Positions 51,801-60,652 of a stretch of DNA of 64,000 bases are shown piece after piece. Location of the stretch: NCBI GenBank assembly GCA_000702245.1, contig JNKY01000015.1:1-64000 (forward strand), in the 5' to 3' direction. Both the position numbers and the translations under genes were made by a program. The notes below the pieces were generated by a model. That model worked only from the letters and a program-made list of their open reading frames with translations, did not search any database and was not told the DNA's origin. Source of the stretch: Lachnospiraceae bacterium C6A11 (GTDB lineage: Bacteria > Bacillota > Clostridia > Lachnospirales > Lachnospiraceae). Within the stretch, counting starts at the first letter, position 1. Each line of letters begins with the position of its first letter.

Positions 51801-53278
51801 TTGCCGTTATTCATCGCGTCATCGATGAACTGATTGCTTGTACTCTCTTCTGTGTTATTCCAAATGTCCACTCCCGGATTATTGTTATTTCCGTTATTCA
51901 TCGCATCATCGATGAACTGATTACTTGTACTTTCCTCAGTGTTGTTCCAGATGTCTACACCTGTATTTCCGTTGAAATTATAATCGCTATCGATATCGCT
52001 TTCCGTAGTGTCATCTCTGTCGCTGTAATCAGTGATGCCGTCAAATACATTCGAATCAATGTCAGGAAGCTCCTCAGGAAGACGGTTCTCCTGCATCCTT
52101 CTGACATAATCTGAGAGGTATTTTCTCTCCTCAGGATCATCCGTCCTGAAAAGAATATCATTTATTTCGTCAACGATCGCCGCATATTCCGCATCCGACG
52201 ACTGGGCAGCCGACCTGAGGCACTTCTCGAGGTATTCAACAGCCTCTTCCCTGTCGCCTTCAGCGTAAGCGATGTCAGCCAGCTCAAGATAGATCTTTGA
52301 AGCCATAGCCGAATCACTCAGAGCAGCGTCCCTGAGCTTGTTCTTGATATAGCCGGACAGACTGTCCCTGCCAATAACCGCCTTGTAAATATCATCGCCG
52401 AGGCTCTTCAGGTACTCGAGCTCCTCCTCACTGTAGCTGTCATCGTCCTGACTCTCGGAATCAATATAGGTCAGCACAGTAATAGCACTCTTATCCTCAT
52501 CATTGCCGGAACCGAAGCCCACCTTCTTATCCTCAACCTTGCCCTCTCTGACAAGCCTTGACGCAATGATCAGACCCTCGCCGTCCGCATCATCCGAAAC
52601 ATCATCGGTGATCTCCTTATAATCATGGAGCAGCAACTCAGACGAAAGCTTTGCCTTCTTCATGGTCGGAAGGTCCGAATAAGCATAATCCGTATCCGCC
52701 CACGCCTTAAGGCTCTTAAAATACTCCCTTAATTCATCGTCATCGTAAATATATGCATTGCCGCTGTCTACCTCCACAAGTACGCCAACCGCAAGAAATG
52801 CCTCTGCCGCAATCTTCGCATCTTTGTTGTCGGTAAGCCCCTCGCCGATTGATGCAAAAGAACTTCCGACAGCGTTCCTGATTATCTGAGCTCTGTCAGT
52901 CTCACCGTCCAGCTTGTAAAGCTCTCCGGCTGTCTTCAGATAATCCTCATTGTAATCAACCTCTTCGGCACACTCATTGAGCAGCGACTTGGCGCTGTCC
53001 AGATTGCCCGCCTGCGCGATAAGCTTAACTATATCGAAGTAGCCTTCCTCCGTCTCATCGCTCGCCTTCTTCGACTCACTGCTTTTATCGCTGAAATACG
53101 TTCCATTATCAGGATTAACCGGCGCAGTTCCTCTGATCAGGCACACTAAACCAAAGACCGTGACTGCACCCATACAGCAGGCCTCTGTGATCCATATTAA
53201 TCTACCCTTTTTGTGAAATACAGCTGCGATAATCGTCAGAACGAAAACGATAGCTGTTCCGATTATGATCTGCCCCAT
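48818..53278 (-). CDS. Giant envelope protein with vWA and IPT/TIG domains and Asn-rich repeats
   Basis: A 1486-residue protein. Two N-terminal membrane helices (about 2-22, 28-48) are followed by a helical region (about 70-400) with TPR-like pairs such as KIYLELADIAYAEGDREEAVEYLEKCL in outline. Then come four 29-residue repeats (GVDIWNNTEESTSNQFIDDA...) and an Asn/Asp/Tyr tract (about 440-600). A vWA domain (about 650-850) has an intact MIDAS: DDSGSM, GGTD and MSDGQDG. An IPT/TIG domain follows (about 910-1000), and then a long beta-rich region to the end. The role is unknown; metal-dependent adhesion or envelope assembly is likely. rsmI lies 16 bp upstream. Confidence 0.85.
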   Translation of the reverse strand: MGQIIIGTAIVFVLTIIAAVFHKKGRLIWITEACCMGAVTVFGLVCLIRGTAPVNPDNGTYFSDKSSESKKASDETEEGYFDIVKLIAQAGNLDSAKSLLNECAEEVDYNEDYLKTAGELYKLDGETDRAQIIRNAVGSSFASIGEGLTDNKDAKIAAEAFLAVGVLVEVDSGNAYIYDDDELREYFKSLKAWADTDYAYSDLPTMKKAKLSSELLLHDYKEITDDVSDDADGEGLIIASRLVREGKVEDKKVGFGSGNDEDKSAITVLTYIDSESQDDDSYSEEELEYLKSLGDDIYKAVIGRDSLSGYIKNKLRDAALSDSAMASKIYLELADIAYAEGDREEAVEYLEKCLRSAAQSSDAEYAAIVDEINDILFRTDDPEERKYLSDYVRRMQENRLPEELPDIDSNVFDGITDYSDRDDTTESDIDSDYNFNGNTGVDIWNNTEESTSNQFIDDAMNNGNNNNPGVDIWNNTEESTSNQFIDDAMNNGNNNNPGVDIWNNTEESTSNQFIDDAMNNGNNNNPGVDIWNNTEESTNNPIIDDAINNNNNYHDDDYNDYNDNYDNYDDDYNNYNNNYDNYDNDDEYNNNGSDNQPGGSLDDDMTDTLNQMAGSISIISVDKEAFPNKITAVVSSDDVLAKDPDEFKAHMDVTDTDCEITDYTVEKITYDSINVVLVCDDSGSMDGKPRNDLSAAVKAFVENADPSIKIGIVPFASGVKENYVAPLGSSKDKLKETADALCADGGTDIFDAVQYANTMFPDSGSRTLNIMILMSDGQDGAPGPDELDKLHETCVNRNISIYSVGLGNGVDAGLLKQYSSYGNGEYYYVDSSDSITTFYNYIYSISQNRYLVSYEPIDTYRVDRFLEIRYENSPIIFARADYSLFSNDLKDNDNESKLKITFGDVVINGLKEKMIYPSQAPQYLTLIGEEFDKDAKMSIKLSGMDNYECTVEYIDSTSAKVTVPGKIPTGIYDVYVTYNNRRAVFASGLIVSGGDTNVIRFGEYIFTATNVRETGNTVEMSGLVQLNDWLIFNDPVTLTGDRENDYNITMDFGKTTVLFTDTSIGGLSGYYAKKGITASLPVGGKVQIYNDQTKNGTSDDYPVDTMVVGGFYLHDFMKLQGDSAGLKIYPDRAVLDLDAFSSAFPFQGKVLSQIGADDIFRYSLDSDVALTLSKNRVDFKLEINFGNSEKREMTPVKLGNTYMYMNPGDMKFSIDTKSGDVSLKVTANVALLADGVGFEIALKDWKLDKIMLMADKDINTYLGSVPVTLSDFKLGLQDISKVDVTKDWTSLFSMELVGSMDISFAKISAYCKGLEKYVGDVSLFKLDDVTLGFRLKEFRIRAEATAKLLEFVELGHAKIQLGFGLDYENPLFVVQDEPNGAIVEVTVGPKIDEDNFLLELTGTIGLAITDQVIGLSAAGEFHVKLGWWIFVAEERAHGDFFIGWYKQQNGHIAFAVLAHGSASNGKNVSFQLVWGDEDKALSSHKY
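51614..51961 (-). repeat. Four 87-bp tandem repeats in the vWA protein gene
   Basis: The TCCAC/TCTAC marker recurs at 51693, 51780, 51867 and 51954, exactly 87 bp apart. Each unit encodes 29 residues. The last (leftmost) copy is diverged and grades into the Asn/Asp/Tyr tract. Confidence 0.9.
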
Positions 53279-53294
53279 ATTAACTCCATACCAA

Positions 53295-54140
53295 TTATTT
53301 CTTTTCTACCTCAGCGTAAACTTCTCTCTTCGGGACGCCTCGGATCTCCGCAACCTTCTTGATCGCGTCCTTCTTGGTCATCCCCTCGGCGATAAAGCTT
53401 TCGACATGCTCGACCACGGACATATCCTCCCACTCAGCAGCCTTTTCCTGCTCTATCTCCTCAGAACTCTTACCCTTTACTATTAAGACAAATTCACCGC
53501 GCGGTAGATTTTCATCATTATAAAAAAATTTTGCCTCACTGAGAGTTGTCCTCATAAAGCTTTCGTGTTTTTTAGTCAGTTCCTTGCATATGGTCAGCTC
53601 TCTGTCGCCAAATCTTTCGTACAGTTCCTCAAGAGTTTTCATAAGTCTGTGAGGCGCCTCGTATAGTACTATAGTTCTCGTTTCATCCTTTAACGAATCG
53701 AGTACCACCCTTCTTTCCTTTTTATCACTCGGAAGAAAAGCCTCAAATACGAATCTTCTCGTCGACTGGCCCGAAGCGATCAACGCATTTACTGCCGCAC
53801 AGGCTCCCGGAACCGGAACAACGGTTATCCCCGCATCAAAGCATTTTGACACGAGAACCTCGCCGGGATCTGATATTCCCGGAGTGCCCGCATCCGTGAT
53901 AACTGCGATATTCTGCCCCTCGAGGAGCTTTCCGACAAGATAGTCCGCCTTGTCGTATTTATTAAATTCATGATAGCTCGTCATAGGAGTTTTGATCTCG
54001 AAATGATTGAGAAGCTTGATGCTGTTTCTCGTATCCTCCGCCGCGATGAGGTCTGCCTCTTTCAGCACCCTCACCGCACGGAAGGTCATATCTTCAAGAT
54101 TTCCTATCGGAGTCGCCACTAAGTAAAGTACTCCTGACAT
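53295..54140 (-). CDS. rsmI: 16S rRNA (cytidine-1402-2'-O)-methyltransferase
   Basis: A 281-residue SAM-dependent methyltransferase acting on the 30S decoding site. Family marks are LYLVATPIGNLEDMTFRAV in outline at the start, AAEDTRNSIKLLNHFEI, the TDAGTPGISDPGEVLV loop, the PGACAAVNALIASG segment and FEAFLPSDKKERR. Length is typical. In Bacillus the order is trmN6 - yazA - rsmI; here an AAA ATPase and a small anchored protein lie between trmN6 and rsmI. Start has AAGG about 10 nt upstream. Confidence 0.96.
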   Translation of the reverse strand: MSGVLYLVATPIGNLEDMTFRAVRVLKEADLIAAEDTRNSIKLLNHFEIKTPMTSYHEFNKYDKADYLVGKLLEGQNIAVITDAGTPGISDPGEVLVSKCFDAGITVVPVPGACAAVNALIASGQSTRRFVFEAFLPSDKKERRVVLDSLKDETRTIVLYEAPHRLMKTLEELYERFGDRELTICKELTKKHESFMRTTLSEAKFFYNDENLPRGEFVLIVKGKSSEEIEQEKAAEWEDMSVVEHVESFIAEGMTKKDAIKKVAEIRGVPKREVYAEVEKK

Positions 54141-54162
54141 AATATCTCTACCTTATTCCAGT

Positions 54163-54624
54163 TTATTCCTCGGATTCGTCACCAGGAGAATCCTTCTTCT
54201 TTCCTTTTTTGATCTTGAGGATCACGCATACCACGATAGCCGCAACAGACACACCTGCAAGTGCGATCAGAAGTGCAACCGGTGTATCATCTCCCGTCTT
54301 GACTGCGCTGTTTTTAACAGCACTGGTCTGAAGATCAGTTCCTCCCAGAATAAGACTGTGTCCGTTCAGATCGAGCTTTATATTCTTGCCGCCATCAATT
54401 TTTAAAGTGGTTTTTTTGCTGAATGTTATATCAGCGGTAAGATAGATGCTTACCTCTTCACCGTTCGTTGACGCTGAGTTTATAGCACTTGTCAACGCAT
54501 TCAGAGTCGATACACCTGTTCCCTCCGGAGCGGCATTCGACCCATTTCTGCTCACGATAAAAACTGCAAATACAGTGAGCATCAACATCGCTATAAGCTT
54601 TGTCAGTTTTCTCCTTTTCCCCAT
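54163..54624 (-). CDS. Small anchored surface protein
   Basis: A 153-residue protein. A basic N-terminus (GKRRKLTK) and hydrophobic segment (about 9-25) form a signal peptide. The middle has one beta-helix-like turn (IYLTADITFSKKTTLKIDGG, then LDLNGHSLIL), like the first rungs of parallel beta-helix surface proteins. The C-terminus has AVKTGDDTPVALLIALAGVS, a membrane helix and a KIKKGKKK tail, a layout like sortase signals (an x-K-T-G-D variant without the usual LP). ATG at 54624 is chosen for its AGAAGGG site. Function unknown. Confidence 0.75.
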   Translation of the reverse strand: MGKRRKLTKLIAMLMLTVFAVFIVSRNGSNAAPEGTGVSTLNALTSAINSASTNGEEVSIYLTADITFSKKTTLKIDGGKNIKLDLNGHSLILGGTDLQTSAVKNSAVKTGDDTPVALLIALAGVSVAAIVVCVILKIKKGKKKDSPGDESEE

Positions 54625-54727
54625 ATACCCTTCTCCCTCTTTTTTAGGCCGTATCGTACAGCTCCCTCGGCCATTATTATTCTTCTGTAACAATTGATGA
54701 TTCCTTTTTAGTCGTCTTTATTAATCT

Positions 54728-56650
54728 CTACAGATCGTTCTCGGTGATGGTCATCAGCATATCGCCGGTGAAGTCGCCAAACGCCTTGCCTATCGACTCC
54801 ATGCCTGTGATGTCGCCACCCTTCATGATACGATTTGCCTGGTTTGAAATGACTCTTTCAAAATAATTTCTTACAGTTCTCGCATTACCGAAATTGTCGC
54901 CCTCGGCACTGCGAAGCTGTGAGAACTTCTCGATCAGCTTGATCTCAAGACCTTGCTCGAGATGATAATCCTGCTCGTGACAGTAACCCTTAAATATCTG
55001 GAGCAGTTCTTCATTCGAGTAGTCCTCAAATGCTATGTATTTGCTGAAACGCGACCGAAGACCCGGATTGGAATCAAGGAACTCATCCATCCTGTCAGTG
55101 TAGCCTGCAACGATTACGATCAGCTCGTCTCTGTGATCCTCCATAATCTTGAGGAGAGTATCGATAGCCTCCTGGCCGAAGTCGCCCTCCTTGTTATTTG
55201 CAAGCGTGTAGGCCTCATCGATGAAGAGTATGCCACCCATCGCCTTGGCTGCAACCTCCTGAACCTTCTCGGCGGTCTGTCCCATATAGCCCGCAACCAT
55301 TCCGGCGCGGTCCGTCTCCACCATCTGGCCCTTTGAAAGTATTCCAAGGCTCTTGTAGATCTTGCCGAGATATCTTGCGATGGTCGTCTTACCTGTACCC
55401 GGATTACCCGTAAATACAAGATGTCTCGAGATGTATGGACTCTTCAGGCCTCTCTTCTCTCTCAGCTTCTGCACGAGGAGAAGGTTGACCATGTCGTGTA
55501 TTTCCTTCTTAACCGCGCCGAGACCGATAAGGTCGTCAACGTCGCGGAGTATTTCGTTTATTTCCTTAAGGTTGAGGCCGCTGTCATTTGATGAGCTCTC
55601 CGGCTTTGCGCTGTAGGAACCGGTAACAGGGCTTGGCATACCCATCGCACCCGAAAGGCCGCCTCCGAAGCCTGTGTCGCCGCCAACGCTGTCGTTGTAG
55701 CGGTTCATGGCGCCGCGGCTCATATTTTCGGCAACGTAGAGCATATCATCTCTATCCTCGTCGGTGTATTCATCAGCACCGCCGTAGCCCGGACCATTGT
55801 AGCCACCGGCATAATCACCGCCGCTGCTGTCACGTCCGCCATAGCCCGGTCCGCCAACTGCAGGCCCTCCGCCGCTGTGATAGCTCGAATTCTGGTATCC
55901 GCCACCGTACATTCCCGGACCGTAATTGCCCGGACCCGCACTCTGTCTGTTTGCCGCGCGACGGTTTTCCTCTTCCTTACGCTTCTCTATGTCATCCTTG
56001 TCGCTGACAAGCTGGTATTTTCCAACCTTGATCGCACCCTGCGAAGGCTTATACTGATTGAGTGCCCTCGCCTCCTCGGCAGTTGCGCTCGTCGGCGGCT
56101 TATTTGCGTTGTTCAGGTACGCCGGTCCGAAAGTATCCTCGACGCGTCCCTGAATGATCTCGTCGAAGAACTCAAGCTTGATGATATAATTCAATATATT
56201 ATTTACAAAATACGTGTGGAGTCTCTGTTCGAAACGAAGAGAATTGCCGTTGCAGTGAACTATCATGTCGCCAAACTGCTTGAAGAGCTGGAAGAGCTCT
56301 CTGGAATCCTCAAGAGCCTGATTGACGCCGCTGTGCATCTTCCTCTCGGTGATCGCAATACTTCTGACTGTCGGCGGGATCTTCTTCAGGAAGCTGTCAT
56401 CGGAGATGTAGTCGAGACCGTAGCTCCTGGCAAGTATCGTGTAGTCCATCAGAACGTTAAGATTTGTATTAATGGTGTCGAGCTCGGCGAGATCAACATA
56501 GCCGTCGCAGACAGCCAGCAGAAATGCCATATTCATGAGCTCATCACAAAGCGAGAAGAACATATCTCCCTCAGGATAACCCGGGATCAACTTCTCGTAT
56601 TTTTCGCATATTTCGTTCGCCTTGATCAGGCGTTTCCTAAAGCTAACCAT
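54728..56650 (-). CDS. CbxX/CfxQ-type AAA+ ATPase with helical N-terminal domain
   Basis: A 640-residue protein. The helical N-terminal domain (about 1-190) resembles nothing I can name. A Gly/Tyr/Ser-rich low-complexity linker (about 230-350) follows. The C-terminal AAA+ module (about 365-640) has a DLIGLGAVKKEIHDMVNLL lead-in, Walker A GNPGTGKTT, the Walker B ILFIDEAYTLA, sensor and Arg residues in SNPGLRSRF. CbxX-type ATPases remodel Rubisco in autotrophs, and EccA relatives serve type VII secretion; neither partner is here. It may remodel the vWA envelope complex nearby, which is a guess. Confidence 0.88.
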   Translation of the reverse strand: MVSFRKRLIKANEICEKYEKLIPGYPEGDMFFSLCDELMNMAFLLAVCDGYVDLAELDTINTNLNVLMDYTILARSYGLDYISDDSFLKKIPPTVRSIAITERKMHSGVNQALEDSRELFQLFKQFGDMIVHCNGNSLRFEQRLHTYFVNNILNYIIKLEFFDEIIQGRVEDTFGPAYLNNANKPPTSATAEEARALNQYKPSQGAIKVGKYQLVSDKDDIEKRKEEENRRAANRQSAGPGNYGPGMYGGGYQNSSYHSGGGPAVGGPGYGGRDSSGGDYAGGYNGPGYGGADEYTDEDRDDMLYVAENMSRGAMNRYNDSVGGDTGFGGGLSGAMGMPSPVTGSYSAKPESSSNDSGLNLKEINEILRDVDDLIGLGAVKKEIHDMVNLLLVQKLREKRGLKSPYISRHLVFTGNPGTGKTTIARYLGKIYKSLGILSKGQMVETDRAGMVAGYMGQTAEKVQEVAAKAMGGILFIDEAYTLANNKEGDFGQEAIDTLLKIMEDHRDELIVIVAGYTDRMDEFLDSNPGLRSRFSKYIAFEDYSNEELLQIFKGYCHEQDYHLEQGLEIKLIEKFSQLRSAEGDNFGNARTVRNYFERVISNQANRIMKGGDITGMESIGKAFGDFTGDMLMTITENDL

Positions 56651-56682
56651 TTTCCCTCCTGTACATTATCAACGGATTCGCC

Positions 56683-56736
56683 CACATATATACCCGCTCA
56701 GTTGTAGCAAAATACGCCTTCGCAGGCATATATGTG
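56683..56736. repeat. Palindromic repeat element, copy 1
   Basis: Arms CACATATAT (56683-56691) and ATATATGTG (56728-56736) flank a core with CTCAGTTGTAG, CAAAATACGC and CTTCGCAGG. The same layout and core recur at 61347. It lies between trmN6 and the AAA ATPase gene. Confidence 0.75.
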
Positions 56737-56768
56737 TACGAATCCCATGTAATCTATTTAACCCAGAA

Positions 56769-57587
56769 CTAATTGTAATAAGCCAACAACTCCCTGGTGT
56801 AGCTTCCGTCAGTATTGTAGACGTTCAGCGCCGGGAGTAGCTTGAGGCCGCTTCTGCCGCCCTTGATCGCCTCAACCAGAAATACACTCGGTTCGCTGCC
56901 TTCACGCGGCTGAACCATCTGCAGGCGTTTTGGCTCGAGGCTGTACTTTTTCATGATTGAAAAAACCTCTGCCATCCTGAAGGGCTTATGCACCATCGAG
57001 AAGCATCCGCCAACCTTCAATAAATACGACGCCGCTTCCACTATATCTTCAAGCTTCACCAGTATTTCATGCCTTGCGATATTTATGCTGTCCTTCGGAT
57101 TCTGCAGCCCGCCATTATCTACGATATAAGGCGGATTCGAGGTGACGATATCACAGCTTTCGCGTGGGACGTCAATAGTCTTATCATTGATATCACTCTC
57201 AGCCGATGATGAACCGTCCGGATCATCGCTCCGAAGATTCGTTTTCCTATGCTTCACGATATTGCAGATGTCACCTGTGATCACCTTCAGTCTGTCGGAA
57301 ACCCCATTCAACTCCGCAGACCGCGCGGCCATGTCGGCCATATGCTCCTGTATTTCTATCGCCGTAAAGGACGCTGCCTTCGATTTGGCAAGCATAAGAA
57401 GAGGTATTATCCCCGTACCTGTTCCAAGGTCCATACCTCTGCCACTTTTTTTGCCGGTTGTGAAGTTTGCCAGCAGTACCGCGTCCATTCCAAAGCAGAA
57501 ATGCGCCGGATTCTGTATGATCCTGAAGCCGTTACACTGCAGATCATCTATTCTCTCGCCGTCCTTTAACAGTTCGCTATCCGTCAT
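56769..57587 (-). CDS. trmN6: tRNA1(Val) (adenine37-N6)-methyltransferase
   Basis: A 272-residue SAM-dependent methyltransferase (YabB/YfiC family). The N-terminal ERIDDLQCNGFRIIQNPAHFCFG and MDAVLLANF, the SAM loop MDLGTGTGIIPLLM, and the catalytic TSNPPYIVDNGG (NPPY) are clear. A charged insert near residues 115-145 is Asp/Ser-rich. ATG at 57587 follows an AGGAG site; starts further upstream lack one. It lies 86 bp after ricT, in Bacillus order. Confidence 0.93.
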   Translation of the reverse strand: MTDSELLKDGERIDDLQCNGFRIIQNPAHFCFGMDAVLLANFTTGKKSGRGMDLGTGTGIIPLLMLAKSKAASFTAIEIQEHMADMAARSAELNGVSDRLKVITGDICNIVKHRKTNLRSDDPDGSSSAESDINDKTIDVPRESCDIVTSNPPYIVDNGGLQNPKDSINIARHEILVKLEDIVEAASYLLKVGGCFSMVHKPFRMAEVFSIMKKYSLEPKRLQMVQPREGSEPSVFLVEAIKGGRSGLKLLPALNVYNTDGSYTRELLAYYN

Positions 57588-57673
57588 TCCCGCACTCCTA
57601 TCGTTACTGCCTGCATATATCGCAGATAATCCTGCACATCGATCAGTCACCTACGACCGGTCCTGCCACAGGT

Positions 57674-58588
57674 TTATTCATCGTTAAGCTTTGAACCTGT
57701 CTCTGAGCGTTCCAGTGCTTCAAGAGCCTTGAGCTCTCTGTCGTCGATCTTCTTGTCATCCTGCCTTCTCTTGTGAGGCTTGTATTTCAGCTCGGAAATC
57801 TTGTATTCTACAAGCTCCTTATTATCTTCATCATCAGTTACGATCAGCTTGACGTACTGGCGGAGAACGTTAACAGATGCAACCTCTCCTTTGGTTCCGT
57901 CAAATGCAGTAACCGTGTCGCCAACGTTCGGAAGTCTGCTGTTCAGGTATTCGTAGGTATCCTGCTCATGCTTGAGGCAGCACATAAGCCTGCCGCAGAC
58001 GCCGCTGATCTTGGTCGGATTGAGCGACAGATTCTGCTCCTTCGCCATCTTAATAGACACCGGAACAAACTCCGAAAGATGCTTATTGCAGCAAAGCTCT
58101 CTTCCGCAGATTCCAATACCACCGCTGATCTTGGTCTCGTCTCTAACGCCTATCTGTCTCAGCTCGATCCTCGTTCTAAATACAGCTGCCAGGTCCTTAA
58201 CAAGCTCACGGAAATCGATCCTTCCGTCAGCTGTGAAATAAAACAGCACCTTGTTGTTGTCAAAGGTGTATTCTGCATCGATCAGTTTCATCTTAAGTTT
58301 GTGAGCTGCGATCTTCTCGTTGCAGAGCTTGATGGCCTCTTTGGACTTCTCCTTATTTGTCTCATAACGACGTGTATCATCATCCGTTGCCGGACGGATG
58401 ATGGTCTTCAGCTCGGTCGCGAGCTTCTCGTCATCTATAGTCCTCTTGCCGAGCACACATTTACCATACTCAACGCCTCTTGCCGTCTCAACTATAACAG
58501 CCTGTCCGGTCTCGATGTTATGCTGTCCCGGACTGAAAAAATATATTTTGCCGTTTGGTCTGAAACGGACGCCAATAACTTCCTTCAT
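57674..58588 (-). CDS. ricT: PSP1-domain protein RicT (YaaT)
   Basis: A 304-residue PSP1-domain protein. In Bacillus it forms the Ric (Y) complex with YlbF and YmcA and carries iron-sulfur clusters; the complex acts in RNA processing and development. The Cys pattern GGIGICGRELCCNKHL and VCGRLMCCLKHE is clearly seen. The typical N-terminus IGVRFRPNGKIYFFSPG is present and the C-terminus ends in a charged, helical stretch. It sits between holB and trmN6. GGAG lies upstream of the start. Confidence 0.95.
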   Translation of the reverse strand: MKEVIGVRFRPNGKIYFFSPGQHNIETGQAVIVETARGVEYGKCVLGKRTIDDEKLATELKTIIRPATDDDTRRYETNKEKSKEAIKLCNEKIAAHKLKMKLIDAEYTFDNNKVLFYFTADGRIDFRELVKDLAAVFRTRIELRQIGVRDETKISGGIGICGRELCCNKHLSEFVPVSIKMAKEQNLSLNPTKISGVCGRLMCCLKHEQDTYEYLNSRLPNVGDTVTAFDGTKGEVASVNVLRQYVKLIVTDDEDNKELVEYKISELKYKPHKRRQDDKKIDDRELKALEALERSETGSKLNDE

Positions 58589-58716
58589 TCTATGTCTCCA
58601 TTCTATTTCTTGTTATGATCCTTCTTGTCTGTTGCGGATCATATTATTTTCTATATTTCCGCGCTTCTCAATACTAATATTCATCTATAGCGCGCTTTCC
58701 TTTACACTCTTACTGA

Positions 58717-59706
58717 TTATATCTCTTTAAGAGTCATGATGAGCAGTCTCATGATGTCCTCGAGCTTCGCATTTGCGGCGATACGGATCTTCGCCTTGTC
58801 GATAGCTCTCGCCTTATCCTCAAGCTCGTTGAAGGACAGGTATTTTGCCTGCTCCATGATGGTCTTGTACTGATCCTTGAACATGATCTTGTCGATCTTG
58901 CCTGTAACCTTCAGCATCAGTATGTCCCTGTACCAGATCATCATAAGGTCGAGGTACTCGCCTATAGTGACCTTATAATGCTTGTCGCAGTCCTCGATGA
59001 CAGCCGCTATAGCCTCGCCATCCATCTTGTAAATATTTGTCTCAAGCTGGATGACTGACTTCACAAGCCTGTCATAATCCTCGTTCGTTGCAAGCTTGAT
59101 AGCCTTGCCGAGGTTGCCCTGTGCATATTCCACGCAGAAGTTTGCTTTCTTCTCATCCAGTTTGAAATTCTCAACCAGATATTCGAAGATGTCTCTCTCC
59201 TTGACCGGCTTCGTCGACAGCGTGATACATCTTGAAATGATGGTCGGAAGCAGCCTGTCAAGTGTGGTAGTAAGAATAATAATTATACCATATTCCGGCG
59301 GTTCTTCAATAGTCTTAAGTAAGGCGTTCTGCGCCTCTATGGTCATAAGCTCACCGCTCTCGATGATGTAGATCTTGTATTTTCCGCTGTACGGCTTGAT
59401 GTCGATTGTATTTATCACGTTGTCCCTAATGTCCTTAACGGAAACAACCGTCGGCTTCTCCTGCTCGACGAAAATAAGGTCCGGATGATTTCCCGAATCA
59501 ACCTGCTTGCAGGACTTGCACTGATTACACGGATCAACACCGCCCTCTTCACACTGCAGCGTCTTCGCGTACGAAAGCGCAAGGGACCTCCTGCCGCTGT
59601 CAGCCTCGCCACAGATGATATATGCATGGCTCACGCGATTCATCTCAATACTTGCTTTAAAATGTCTTATTATATCTTCATGTCCTACTATATGCTGAAA
59701 ATCCAT
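58717..59706 (-). CDS. holB: DNA polymerase III subunit delta'
   Basis: A 329-residue clamp-loader subunit. Walker-A-like GEADSGRRSLALSYAK (modified P-loop, as usual for delta'), the zinc Cys cluster CEEGGVDPCNQCKSC with spacing CX8CX2CX2C-like, SGNHPDLIFV, and IIESGELMTIEAQNALLKTIEEPP (in outline) match the family, as do the TIISRC sensor and Arg. ATG at 59706 is favoured; a GTG three codons earlier is possible. It lies between tmk and ricT. Confidence 0.95.
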   Translation of the reverse strand: MDFQHIVGHEDIIRHFKASIEMNRVSHAYIICGEADSGRRSLALSYAKTLQCEEGGVDPCNQCKSCKQVDSGNHPDLIFVEQEKPTVVSVKDIRDNVINTIDIKPYSGKYKIYIIESGELMTIEAQNALLKTIEEPPEYGIIIILTTTLDRLLPTIISRCITLSTKPVKERDIFEYLVENFKLDEKKANFCVEYAQGNLGKAIKLATNEDYDRLVKSVIQLETNIYKMDGEAIAAVIEDCDKHYKVTIGEYLDLMMIWYRDILMLKVTGKIDKIMFKDQYKTIMEQAKYLSFNELEDKARAIDKAKIRIAANAKLEDIMRLLIMTLKEI

Positions 59707-59862
59707 CTGCAGCACCTGCCTTTCTATCTATATGACAACTCTGATGGTTGTTTGATTTTAATGTTACGAGTTTTATTACTGATTTAATCTGAAAGAATTC
59801 TGTCTCTAATACTGTTTTATATTGTAATTATCCTTCAACATCCAACGAGGAACACCATTTTA

Positions 59863-60483
59863 TCATTTGATAAGTTCTTCGACCTCTTCAATAATAGCCG
59901 CGTGTATCTCCTCAACGCTCTTCGTCGCATCTATGCGAACGATGCGCTCAGTGTCGCGTTCCGCCATCTCTCTATATCCGGCTGCAACTCTCTCATGGAA
60001 ATCAAGAGCCTCTCGCTCCATCCTGTCGAGCTCCGCCTGCTTCTTCTTCCTCGAAATACCCACCTCTGCAGGAAGATCAAGAAGAAATGTTTTGTCCGGA
60101 AAACGTCCCCTGGTGGCGTATTTGTTTATCTCATAAACCGTATCAACTCCGAGCCCTCTCGCGATTCCCTGGTATACTGCCGAAGAGTCAACGAAGCGGT
60201 CGGAAATAACACATTTGCCCTCTTCAAGCGCCGGAAGGATAACCTCCGAAACCAGCTGCGCTCTCGCTGATGCGTACAGCAGAAGCTCGGTCATGTAGTC
60301 CATCTCCGTATAATCCTTGTTCAGGATCACCGCTCTCACAGCCTCGCTTATCCTGGTTCCGCCCGGCTCTCTCGTGATGATGCACTCGGTTCCCTTATCT
60401 TCAAAATACTTTTTAAGCAGCTCTATCTGTGTGGACTTTCCCGATCCGTCGGGTCCCTCCATTGATATAAAAATTCCCCTCAT
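59863..60483 (-). CDS. tmk: Thymidylate kinase
   Basis: A 206-residue kinase making dTDP from dTMP. P-loop EGPDGSGKSTQIELL (about 9-23), the TREPGGTRISEAVR motif, DRFVDSSAVYQGIARGLG and the LID region ISRKKKQAELDRMERE are present. GGAGG lies 7 nt before ATG 60483. A gap of about 155 bp to holB carries nothing notable. Upstream is GntR, reading the same way. Confidence 0.96.
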   Translation of the reverse strand: MRGIFISMEGPDGSGKSTQIELLKKYFEDKGTECIITREPGGTRISEAVRAVILNKDYTEMDYMTELLLYASARAQLVSEVILPALEEGKCVISDRFVDSSAVYQGIARGLGVDTVYEINKYATRGRFPDKTFLLDLPAEVGISRKKKQAELDRMEREALDFHERVAAGYREMAERDTERIVRIDATKSVEEIHAAIIEEVEELIK

Positions 60484-60605
60484 CTTTTTTCCTCCACTAG
60501 CGGTATACGGAACATTTATCAAACGATGATTTTTCGTCCGCGTATATTTCTATTTTACCATATTTCGCTCTGTGTCAGCGGCTATGTATTACGTCGTTTA
60601 TTTGT

Positions 60606-60652
60606 CATGATTAACGGTTTCGCATCACGTACCTACGCCATGATTAACGGTT
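60606..60652. repeat. 14-bp direct repeat around the gntR stop codon
   Basis: CATGATTAACGGTT occurs at 60606-60619 and 60639-60652, 33 bp apart. The second copy includes the gntR stop codon. Probably a small local duplication. Confidence 0.6.
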
